A stretch of DNA of 7,110 bases, taken from assembly GCA_002763345.1 (NCBI GenBank), contig PEXZ01000078.1, forward strand, positions 1 through 7,110, given 5' to 3'. Every line of letters begins with the position of its first letter. Position 1 is the first letter of the stretch. Shown here piece after piece: positions 1 to 5,109 of this stretch. The notes below the pieces were generated by a model, which was not told the origin of the DNA, did no database searches, and saw nothing but the letters and a program-made list of their open reading frames with translations. The DNA comes from Candidatus Micrarchaeota archaeon CG08_land_8_20_14_0_20_59_11 (GTDB lineage Archaea; Micrarchaeota; Micrarchaeia; Norongarragalinales; Norongarragalinaceae). Position numbers and translations under genes: made by a program.

Positions 1-341
1 TCCGTGACGTTCATGTCAGGTCCCGCTATGTAGTATTTCGGCACGAGCGGCGCGATTCCCTTCGAGAAAATCGTCATCGCCTTCGCCTTGTCAACCTTCT
101 TCGGGTCCGCGCATATCCCGGACTTCGCGCCTCCGAACGGGATTTCCGCGAGCGCGTTCTTCCACGTCATCGCGCGCGCGAGGCGCTTCACCTCGTCGAC
201 CGTGATGTCTGGCACCATGCGGATGCCTCCCTTGCCAGGTCCCAGCGCGGTATTGTCCACGACGGTGACGCCCCAGATTCCGGTATCCTGGTCGTACACC
301 TCCAATATCTTTTCAGGACCCCATTCGTCGAATTCAGCCAT
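1..341 (-). CDS. gdhA: Glu/Leu/Phe/Val dehydrogenase, N-terminal part (probable glutamate dehydrogenase)
   Basis: The first 113 codons are present and the gene leaves the window at base 1. The family catalyses NAD(P)-dependent oxidative deamination of glutamate (or a branched or aromatic amino acid) in the cytoplasm, linking nitrogen to central carbon metabolism. Visible are GPGKGGIRM (residues 34-42), MTWKNAL (58-64), PFGGAKSG (68-75) and GPDMN (107-111). By comparison with known glutamate dehydrogenases, Lys37 and Lys61 are the substrate-binding lysines and Lys73 the catalytic one. The Rossmann domain lies outside, so cofactor and exact substrate cannot be read. The N-terminus is short, reaching the GPGKGG motif by residue 34. 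The ATG lies inside the end of the upstream kinase gene (8-nt overlap, ATGGCTGA), so the two are probably co-transcribed and translationally coupled. The lysine-rich motif set favours glutamate over leucine dehydrogenase. Confidence 0.88.
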   Translation of the reverse strand, partial: MAEFDEWGPEKILEVYDQDTGIWGVTVVDNTALGPGKGGIRMVPDITVDEVKRLARAMTWKNALAEIPFGGAKSGICADPKKVDKAKAMTIFSKGIAPLVPKYYIAGPDMNVT

Positions 342-1080
342 GCATTATCTTCTCCAGTGTGGTTTCAAGCTCGCGCTTCACGCCGAGCCTTCCGAAATAT
401 TTCACGATATTGGTGACGTCGCTCCTCAAATAGTTTTCCGCTTGCGGATGTTCTGTCAGCACCGCCTGTCCCCAGTCGATTATCACGGGCTCCTGCTTCC
501 GCATTATCACGTTGAACGGGCTCAAGTCCGCGTGCACGATGTCCGCGTCGCGGTACAGCTTCTTCACGTCCGCCAGTATCGCGTCGCATACCTCCGCCGG
601 CTTCTCGACAATCACGTCCTCAAGCAGCGCGTAGGGCACGCCCTTCTCGCCGAGGAACTCCATCACGACGACGTTGTCGCGCATGGCGATGGGTTCGGGC
701 GCGCTTATGCCCGACACGCAGCACGCCTGCAGGTTCGCGAACTCCTTGCGCGCCCAGAGCTGCACGAGGTCGCGCTTCCTCCTCACCGCCTTGAAGCGCG
801 GGTCGCCTTCTATGTACGGGAGCATGTGGTGGAACGAGGACGTCTCGTACTTGTACACCTTCACCGCCGCGTAGCCCGTCTTCGTAGTAGCCCTGAACAC
901 GATGGCTTCCTTGCCGCTCGCAATCGGGTAGTCGAGGCTCCTGAATATTCCCGCGTTCAGCATCCGCACAAGCACGTCCAACGTCTTCCTGTCGAACACG
1001 CGCCCCGCTATCTTGTTGATTTCGTGGAGCTGTTTGTCCTCGCGGAGCGGAAGCTTCCGCTTGGAAACCTTGTAAGCCAT
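334..1080 (-). CDS. rio1: RIO1-family serine/threonine kinase
   Basis: A 248-aa atypical kinase/ATPase of the RIO1 family, which acts in late maturation of the small ribosomal subunit. Motifs in order: the RIO P-loop ASGKEA (54-59); catalytic Lys74 in AAVKVYK; the flexible loop of about 80-100; hinge MEFLG (140-144); the catalytic loop HADLSPFN (His183, Asp185, Asn190); and the metal-binding IIDWGQAV (Asp202). The following HPQAENYLRSD segment is typical of RIO1, and no N-terminal winged helix of RIO2 is present. An ATG 18 nt further upstream (1098) is possible, but the TATA box at 1112-1123 would start transcription near 1091, downstream of that ATG. I therefore choose the ATG at 1080. The stop overlaps the start of the dehydrogenase gene by 8 nt. 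All catalytic residues are intact. Confidence 0.93.
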   Translation of the reverse strand: MAYKVSKRKLPLREDKQLHEINKIAGRVFDRKTLDVLVRMLNAGIFRSLDYPIASGKEAIVFRATTKTGYAAVKVYKYETSSFHHMLPYIEGDPRFKAVRRKRDLVQLWARKEFANLQACCVSGISAPEPIAMRDNVVVMEFLGEKGVPYALLEDVIVEKPAEVCDAILADVKKLYRDADIVHADLSPFNVIMRKQEPVIIDWGQAVLTEHPQAENYLRSDVTNIVKYFGRLGVKRELETTLEKIMHG

Positions 1081-1111
1081 AAAGCTACCAGCTAGCAAAT
1101 TTCACCTTGCG

Positions 1112-1123
1112 CTTTAATAAAGG
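1112..1123. promoter_or_regulatory. Near-palindromic TATA box shared by rio1 and the glycosyltransferase gene
   Basis: CTTTAATAAAGG reads as a TATA element on both strands. Its centre (about 1117) is 26 nt before the plus-strand ATG at 1143, which predicts a leaderless glycosyltransferase mRNA. It is about 37 nt before the minus-strand ATG at 1080, which predicts a leader of roughly 11 nt. No other A/T-rich box lies in the 62-nt gap. Confidence 0.6.
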
Positions 1124-1142
1124 TTGTCCGTTTAGTGAAATC

Positions 1143-1856
1143 ATGCCCAAGAAACCGCCCTTTTCCATTGTCACGCCGACGCTCAACGAGGAGAAAATCA
1201 TCGGCGAAACCCTCAAGGCGCTGAAGCGCATGGCGCCTGACGCCGAGTACGTCGTCGCCGACGGACGGAGCTCCGACAAGACGGAGCAGGTGGCGCTGAA
1301 GAACGGCGCGCACGTCGTATTCGAGGGCAGGGGCTTCCGTTCCATAGGCGCCGGTCGCAACGCCGGCGCACGCGCATCCAAGTCCGCCATACTCGTGTTC
1401 ATCGACGCGGACACCATCCCCCAGCCCGTCTTCTTCGAACGCATGCTCAAGGAATTCGAGGATTCCTCCGTCGTGGGCGTCGGGTGCAAAATCATGCCGG
1501 GCGAACTCACGCCGATGCGCGAGTTCATCTTCGAAATCCTCAACCTTTTCGTCAAGCTGTCCGTGCGCCTCGACCGTCCCTCGATTGCGGGCAACTGCGT
1601 CGCCTACCGCCGCGACGCCTTCTTCAAAATCAGCGGCTTCGACGAGGAGATGCAGGCGTCGGAGGACCAGGACCTGTGCGTCCGCATTTCCAAGCTGGGG
1701 CGCGTCGTCTATTTGACGGACGTGACCGCCTTCACGTCGAGCCGCCGGCTCAAGAAGATGGGCTGGATAGGGCTCGCGATGGACTGGGGCGGAACCACCC
1801 TGAACTTCCTGAGCGGAAGGAAGACGACGCGCTACGCGATAATACGCGAAATCTGA
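1143..1856 (+). CDS. Family 2 glycosyltransferase
   Basis: A 237-aa GT-A fold glycosyltransferase transferring a sugar from a nucleotide-sugar donor to an unknown acceptor, plausibly a lipid or surface glycan at the cytoplasmic face. The N-terminus FSIVTPTLNEEKIIGETL (7-24) is the classic GT2 opening. Asp40 and Asp45 in VVADGRSSDKT are the expected nucleotide-binding positions. FIDADT (87-91) holds the metal-binding DxD motif (Asp88, Asp90). SEDQDLCVRI (173-182) holds the ED acceptor/catalytic-base motif. NCVAYRRDAF and ISGFDE between them are common in this family. There is no transmembrane helix. The in-frame ATG at 1107 lies upstream of the TATA box, so the ATG at 1143 (MPKKPPFSIV), 26 nt after that box, is preferred. 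The stop is 2 nt from the convergent DUF92 stop. Donor and acceptor cannot be told from the sequence. Confidence 0.9.
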   Translation: MPKKPPFSIVTPTLNEEKIIGETLKALKRMAPDAEYVVADGRSSDKTEQVALKNGAHVVFEGRGFRSIGAGRNAGARASKSAILVFIDADTIPQPVFFERMLKEFEDSSVVGVGCKIMPGELTPMREFIFEILNLFVKLSVRLDRPSIAGNCVAYRRDAFFKISGFDEEMQASEDQDLCVRISKLGRVVYLTDVTAFTSSRRLKKMGWIGLAMDWGGTTLNFLSGRKTTRYAIIREI

Positions 1857-1858
1857 TT

Positions 1859-2725
1859 TTAGAGCAGCTCGTAAAGCGCTATCGCAGTCAAGGCGCCGAA
1901 GCACGCGCTCAGGAAGTTCACGACGTCGTTGTCGACGAGCGTGAAGCCCTTGTAGTAGTGCGTTTCGAAGCCGCACCTGTGCTTGTGCCTCTCCGTCTCC
2001 TTCTTGCATTTCGGGCACCAGAACATGCCCTGAATCGTCGCGCCGAAGAAACTGTCCGCGAGCGAGCCGAGGAAGCCGGCGGCGGCGGCTACGAGCACGA
2101 ACCTGCTCCCGCCCACGAACAAATCGACCATGTAATTGCGAAGGATGCCGAGCGCCTGCGCGTCGGCAATGTAGTTGTTGAAGACGTTCAGTCCGACCGC
2201 GCACAGCGCGATGAACGTCGCGCCGCCAAGCGCCGCGAGCAGGCCGATTCCCGAAACCGCGCCCGACGCGCCCTTTGCCACGCTGCGTCCGTTCGTAATC
2301 ATGCGCGGACGTTCGCTGAGAATGCCGAGTTCGGTTGCCCACGTGTCGGCGGTTGCGGATGCGAGCGCGCCGACGAACGCGACGAAGAAAATAACCTCGC
2401 CGCGCAGAAAGAAGAGAAGCGCGAAAAGCGCTGGAAGCGAGCCGTTCGCCATCACCTGCCAGAAATCGCGGATGCCTCCCTTCGCGAACTCCTTCTGCAC
2501 CTCCGTCTTGTCCTTCTCCTTGTACGCGGTGAGCCAGCTCGATGAAACGAAGAAAGCGACGAGAAGCAGGAACCACGTCCATCCGCCGAAGGAGAATACG
2601 ACCATGCCCACGAACAGCGCGGCGAGCGTGCCGGTGCTGCTCAAATCCTGGCGCGTGAACGCATAGAGAGCGAGCGCTAGCGCGGCAATCAAACCGAGAA
2701 GCGCGTTGAGCTGCGAAAACGCCAT
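1859..2725 (-). CDS. DUF92 family integral membrane protein (possible polyprenyl-phosphate kinase relative)
   Basis: A 288-aa polytopic membrane protein of the DUF92/TIGR00297 family. Family motifs seen: GGIRDFWQVMANG (83-95), SATADTWATELG (123-134), PRMITNGR (140-147), GSLADSFFGATIQ (220-232), a Cys/His cluster (Cys237, Cys240, Cys251, His256) and DNDVVN (265-270). Hydrophobic helices fill 5-24, 31-68, 98-121, 157-180 and the stretches around 200-225 and 271-286. The plant member VTE6 is a phytyl-phosphate kinase. A role in isoprenoid-phosphate salvage or archaeal lipid precursor supply is therefore plausible but inferred. A GTG at 2785 would add 20 residues translated from a hairpin and a tRNA-like fragment, so I reject it for the ATG at 2725. 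A GGGGG run lies 6 nt upstream of that ATG. No TATA box is visible between this gene and the tRNA upstream of it. Confidence 0.87.
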   Translation of the reverse strand: MAFSQLNALLGLIAALALALYAFTRQDLSSTGTLAALFVGMVVFSFGGWTWFLLLVAFFVSSSWLTAYKEKDKTEVQKEFAKGGIRDFWQVMANGSLPALFALLFFLRGEVIFFVAFVGALASATADTWATELGILSERPRMITNGRSVAKGASGAVSGIGLLAALGGATFIALCAVGLNVFNNYIADAQALGILRNYMVDLFVGGSRFVLVAAAAGFLGSLADSFFGATIQGMFWCPKCKKETERHKHRCGFETHYYKGFTLVDNDVVNFLSACFGALTAIALYELL

Positions 2726-2728
2726 GTG

Positions 2729-2752
2729 AAGCCCCCGATGGGATTCGGAACC
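2729..2752 (-). repeat. Duplicated 3' end of the tRNA-Thr gene
   Basis: Bases 2729-2745 match 2869-2885 exactly (17 bp), and the next bases (CGGAACC against TTGAACCC) stay similar. The copy therefore covers the acceptor 3' strand and the 3' half of the T-arm of the neighbouring tRNA, in the same orientation and 140 bp away. The 5' half of the T-stem is not retained, so this is no functional tRNA. Duplicated tRNA 3' ends are the usual footprint of tRNA-directed integrases, but no integrase lies here. A local duplication is the alternative. Its GGGGG also sits at Shine-Dalgarno distance from the DUF92 ATG. Confidence 0.7.
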
Positions 2753-2754
2753 GC

Positions 2755-2775
2755 AGGGAGGGCTCCGCCCTCCCT
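2755..2775. repeat. 9-bp GC-rich hairpin in the DUF92 leader
   Basis: Arms AGGGAGGGC (2755-2763) and GCCCTCCCT (2767-2775) are perfectly complementary around a 3-nt loop. The hairpin lies 30-50 nt before the DUF92 ATG. In the minus-strand RNA it would be very stable. It could shape translation or mark an old insertion junction; the sequence does not decide. Confidence 0.5.
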
Positions 2776-2860
2776 TCAGTTTCACGTTCCTCCTGATTCC
2801 CTCCCGCGTTCCGTGGTTTTCCTTACCCCTCCCTTCGTTGCGGTTTCCTGATTCCCCTCC
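2768..2860. repeat. Imperfect direct repeat of about 36 bp, two copies (2768-2805 and 2827-2860)
   Basis: On the plus strand each copy reads CCCTCCCTTC, then 9-13 variable bases, then TCCTGATTCCC with a short pyrimidine tail. The copies are offset by 55-59 bp and lie between the two tRNA 3'-end copies. The whole spacer 2726-2869 is pyrimidine-rich on the plus strand (purine-rich in the minus transcript). I find no gene and no TATA box in it. Confidence 0.55.
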
Positions 2861-2869
2861 TGCTTTTCA

Positions 2870-2941
2870 AGCCCCCGATGGGATTTGAACCCATGACCTA
2901 CTGCTTACGAGGCAGTCGCTCTACCGCTGAGCTACGGAGGC
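2870..2941 (-). tRNA. tRNA-Thr (anticodon CGT)
   Basis: A full 72-nt cloverleaf can be folded. The acceptor stem GCCTCCG pairs with CGGGGGC (one T-G wobble), and the D stem GCTC pairs with GAGC. The anticodon stem ACTGC pairs with GCAGT around loop CTCGTAA, giving anticodon CGT for the Thr codon ACG. The T stem ATGGG pairs with CCCAT around TTCAAAT. The discriminator base is U, as usual for archaeal tRNA-Thr. There is no intron, and no CCA is encoded. No oligo-T terminator follows on its own strand, so read-through into the DUF92 gene is possible. Confidence 0.97.
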
Positions 2942-2965
2942 GCGCTAGATTTTAAGCGCGGTTAT

Positions 2966-2975
2966 GTTTTAAAAC
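2966..2975. promoter_or_regulatory. Palindromic TATA box between tRNA-Thr and the M14-like gene
   Basis: GTTTTAAAAC is a perfect 10-bp palindrome. Its centre is about 26 nt from the GTG at 2996 on the plus strand (leaderless start) and about 30 nt from the tRNA 5' end on the minus strand. Both divergent genes are well placed to use it. A second A/T-rich stretch (2948-2956) lies too close to the tRNA to be its usual TATA box. Confidence 0.6.
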
Positions 2976-2995
2976 AGGACGTTTCAACTCTATCG

Positions 2996-3625
2996 GTGAA
3001 GGTATTCCTCGTTTCGGGGACGCATGCGAACGAGCGGCGCTTCGCGGGGCCGGTTGCGGACCGCCTCGAAAAACTCATCGGGAACCGGCACGATGTCGAA
3101 GAAATAGTCCGCGTCAAGATACCAGCTTCTGGACTGCTGAGGAAGCGCGCCAATATTGCGGAGATGCAGGGAAAGGCGGATCTTGCCGCTTACAGCGTTT
3201 ATTTGCGGCTGAGGAGAGCGGGGTTCGAGCCGTCGAATCCCAACCACCGCATCATCGACGTGCACGAGAATCCGAGGAACTGGCGCGAGGTTTATCCCGA
3301 TGACGCGGACTTCTATGAGAAGCACGTCGAGCCGCACATCGAGCGGAGCATCAGCGAAGGCACGCACGGCGTTTATTTCGCGGAGATACGCGGATCGCAG
3401 GATTATCTGGATATCCGTTCCATGAGGCGGGGCGCGCTGTCCGAATTGCCGGCACTGCTGCGCTCGCCGTCTGCCAAGGCGCGCATATTGCGCATCGAGG
3501 TGCCGGTTATCGCCAGGAAGGGGAGCGCCGTCGCGCAGAAACGGAAAACCCCGCCCCTCGCTGGCGCGCGTTCGTCGCGCGTTTTCATAGAACGCATCGC
3601 CGACGCGATAATGGCGCGCCTTTAG
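2996..3625 (+). CDS. Putative zinc-dependent M14/AstE-AspA-like hydrolase
   Basis: A 209-aa protein opening with a beta strand and VSGTHANERR, which matches the GTHGNE zinc motif of the succinylglutamate desuccinylase/aspartoacylase branch of M14 carboxypeptidases. His10 and Glu13 would bind zinc. IIDVHENP (86-93) supplies the third ligand, His90. Glu168 in RILRIEVPVIA is a candidate for the catalytic glutamate near the end. Such enzymes cleave an amide bond of an N-acyl amino acid or peptide. The actual substrate is unknown. At 209 aa it is shorter than most AstE/AspA proteins, with a basic, weakly conserved-looking tail (174-195). The start is GTG at 2996, the only start that keeps the MKVFLVSGTH strand, and it lies 26 nt after the TATA palindrome. 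Family membership rests on motifs alone. Confidence 0.68.
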   Translation: MKVFLVSGTHANERRFAGPVADRLEKLIGNRHDVEEIVRVKIPASGLLRKRANIAEMQGKADLAAYSVYLRLRRAGFEPSNPNHRIIDVHENPRNWREVYPDDADFYEKHVEPHIERSISEGTHGVYFAEIRGSQDYLDIRSMRRGALSELPALLRSPSAKARILRIEVPVIARKGSAVAQKRKTPPLAGARSSRVFIERIADAIMARL

Positions 3626-3630
3626 GAATG

Positions 3631-3639
3631 TTATTTAAC
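3631..3639 (+). promoter_or_regulatory. Possible TATA box for the 104-aa protein gene
   Basis: TTATTTAAC is the only A/T-rich element between the two plus-strand genes. Its centre is about 39 nt before the ATG at 3674, giving a leader of about 13 nt that would just contain the GAGGTG Shine-Dalgarno at 3660-3665. Weak, because the gene could also be co-transcribed with its upstream neighbour. Confidence 0.35.
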
Positions 3640-3673
3640 GGTTTGCGCCATATCCCTCCGAGGTGCTGGTCAG

Positions 3674-3988
3674 ATGGATTTCGTTTTCCTTTTCGCTTCG
3701 TCGGACGTCGGCAAACTTAAGGCAGTTCTCGACGCCGACTCGCTGGCGAACAACTCGTTCGCGCGCATCGGCTGCACGCTGCGCGATTCTAAGGCGATGG
3801 GGCTCGACGCGGGAAAGAGCGTCCTGCATTTCAGGTGCGATGAAGCGATCGCGAAAACGCTGATTGAGAAACTGAAGACGGTGCCTTCCTTCGCGGAATC
3901 GAAGCCCGAGGAAAAGTCGAAGGTGCTGGCGCAGATTGCGGCCGAGGAGGACAACGCCGCGCACGGTTTCGGAACCGTTTTCGGCTAG
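3674..3988 (+). CDS. Small protein of unknown function
   Basis: A 104-aa protein I do not recognise. It begins with a hydrophobic strand MDFVFLFASS, continues into a helix-like segment (12-27), two strand-like segments (29-36 and 48-55), an amphipathic helix (57-69), and an acidic and lysine-rich helix (75-94), ending in HGFGTVFG. This suggests a small cytosolic alpha/beta fold. There is no signal peptide, membrane helix or cysteine cluster (two Cys only). The start is well supported: GAGGTG at 3660-3665 lies 8 nt before the ATG. The gene follows the M14-like gene by 48 nt on the same strand and may share its transcript. Its TAG stop shares the palindrome CTAG (3985-3988) with the stop of the convergent DUF202 gene. 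Reality as a gene is likely given the clean start and codon usage like its neighbours. Confidence 0.75.
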   Translation: MDFVFLFASSDVGKLKAVLDADSLANNSFARIGCTLRDSKAMGLDAGKSVLHFRCDEAIAKTLIEKLKTVPSFAESKPEEKSKVLAQIAAEEDNAAHGFGTVFG

Positions 3989-4245
3989 TCCTTGCCGCCG
4001 TTGCCGCGCATGCCCCCCTTCTTGGTGAAATACCTGTACGCGACTACCGACAGCCACGCCGCACCTATCGTGGAAATCGCCGCGCCGAACTGCCAGTGCT
4101 CCGAATAGAACCTGCTTAGAATAAGCCCCGCGCCTATCGTGCCGAGGAGGACGCTCATTTCCGAAAGCCTGTTGCGCTGCCACGCGAGCTCGGTGCGCTC
4201 CTCTGCGAGGTATGTCCGTTTCTTCGCAAGGGTTTCCTCGTCCAC
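3985..4245 (-). CDS. DUF202 family two-helix membrane protein
   Basis: An 86-aa protein whose N-terminal LAEERTELAWQRNRLS (13-28) matches the DUF202 signature (ANERTFLAWIRT-like), followed by two membrane helices (about 30-46 and 53-72) and a basic, glycine-rich tail. The function of the family is not established. The GTG at 4245 is chosen because the TATA-like ATAAAAG at 4267-4273 lies about 25 nt upstream, giving a leaderless start. A TTG at 4263 (6 more residues) is an alternative. The gene lies 24 nt downstream of dus on the same strand, so it may instead be the distal gene of that transcript. It is convergent with the 104-aa protein gene, overlapping by 4 bp. Confidence 0.82.
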   Translation of the reverse strand: MDEETLAKKRTYLAEERTELAWQRNRLSEMSVLLGTIGAGLILSRFYSEHWQFGAAISTIGAAWLSVVAYRYFTKKGGMRGNGGKD

Positions 4246-4266
4246 GCAACAGTTAGCGGGCAAACC

Positions 4267-4273
4267 CTTTTAT
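4267..4273 (-). promoter_or_regulatory. Possible TATA box for the DUF202 gene
   Basis: ATAAAAG on the minus strand is placed about 25 nt before the GTG at 4245. It overlaps the TAA stop codon of dus (4270-4272), so part of it is explained by coding constraint and it may be coincidental. Confidence 0.3.
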
Positions 4274-5106
4274 CCCTTGTCTGAAAAAATCGCCTTCAAT
4301 CCCGAGGCGTTTTCCGCCCTCGCGATTCCGTTCCGCATCTTTTTCGCTTCGGGGAGCCCGCGCGAAAACGCCATCGCCTGCCGCTTCGCCGCCGAAAAGT
4401 CGGCAGAATCGCGCATCCACTCCAAAAACGCCTTGCGCTTGTCCGTCTTCTTGCCGAATACCGCGGGGTTGCCCAATGCCGCGCGTCCTATGAGCGCGCC
4501 GTCCAAACGGAAGGTGGCGACTTTTTCGCGGGCGTCCTCGGCGTCGCGCAAATCGCCGTTGCCGTAAATCTCGCACGTCACCGCTTCCTTTGCTTTTCCG
4601 ATTGCCTTCCAGTCGGCTTTCCCGGAAAATCCCTGCTTCATCGTCCTGCCGTGGATTGCGATGCGCGTCACGTCCGCCTTGTCGAGGAGTTTGCAGATTT
4701 TGACGCAGTCGTTAGAATTCCATCCCAGCCGAATCTTAACGCTGGCCGGCTTTTTTGTTGTCGAGGAAATGGCTGCGGCGAGTTCGGCCAGCGCCTTCGG
4801 TTTCCTCAGCAATGCGGCGCCCGCGCCGGTGTCCGTCAAATCGGGCGAAGGGCAGCCCGCGTTCAAATCGATGAAGTCGGCTTTCTTTTCGGCGATTCCT
4901 GCGGCTTCAATCAAGGCGCGTTCCCGCGAACCGAATAATTGCACTGCGAGGGGCGAATCACCCCGCCGCACCATTATTTCCGTCTTTCCACGGACCAATG
5001 CCTCCGCCGAAACCATTTCGGTGTAGGCTATTTCCGCGCCTGCCTTGCGGCAGAGCATCCGGAACGCCGCGTCGGTGTAGCCCGCCATGGGCGCGAGCCC
5101 TATCAT
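4270..5106 (-). CDS. dus: tRNA-dihydrouridine synthase
   Basis: A 278-aa flavoenzyme that reduces uridine to dihydrouridine in the D-loop (or another fixed site) of tRNA using FMN and NAD(P)H. The TIM barrel shows the FMN-binding LAPMAGYTD (4-12), catalytic Cys85 in LNAGCPSP (81-88), VKIRLGW (123-129), IHGRT (151-155) with the flavin-contacting His152, YGNGD (181-185) and GALIGRAALGNP (203-214). A short helical C-terminal domain follows (about 220-278). A GTG at 5118 could add four residues, but the ATG at 5106 directly gives the usual MIGLAPMAG opening. The leader upstream carries the candidate C/D box RNA, and the likely TATA element at 5195-5203 would start transcription just before its C box. 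Which tRNA position this archaeal Dus modifies cannot be read from the sequence. Confidence 0.94.
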   Translation of the reverse strand: MIGLAPMAGYTDAAFRMLCRKAGAEIAYTEMVSAEALVRGKTEIMVRRGDSPLAVQLFGSRERALIEAAGIAEKKADFIDLNAGCPSPDLTDTGAGAALLRKPKALAELAAAISSTTKKPASVKIRLGWNSNDCVKICKLLDKADVTRIAIHGRTMKQGFSGKADWKAIGKAKEAVTCEIYGNGDLRDAEDAREKVATFRLDGALIGRAALGNPAVFGKKTDKRKAFLEWMRDSADFSAAKRQAMAFSRGLPEAKKMRNGIARAENASGLKAIFSDKG

Positions 5107-5109
5107 AAC

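Noticed and set aside
88..1095. A 335-codon plus-strand open frame opposite the dehydrogenase and kinase
   Set aside because: It is antisense to two genes with intact catalytic motifs and has no recognisable domain.
1484..2545. A 353-codon plus-strand open frame crossing the glycosyltransferase/DUF92 junction
   Set aside because: Arg-rich shadow overlapping both genes; no motif or start signal.
1092..2582. A 496-codon minus-strand open frame spanning the glycosyltransferase and DUF92 genes
   Set aside because: It is Arg/His/Glu-rich with no motif and overlaps two genes with clear family motifs in other frames; high GC creates such frames.
2726..2785. A 20-residue N-terminal extension of the DUF92 protein from a GTG at 2785
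   Set aside because: The codons run through the 9-bp hairpin and the tRNA-like fragment and give a non-family peptide; the ATG at 2725 starts the first membrane helix properly.
2729..2800. A second complete tRNA ending at 2730
   Set aside because: Only the 3' acceptor strand and half of the T-arm are present; no anticodon arm, D-arm or 5' acceptor strand can be folded upstream.
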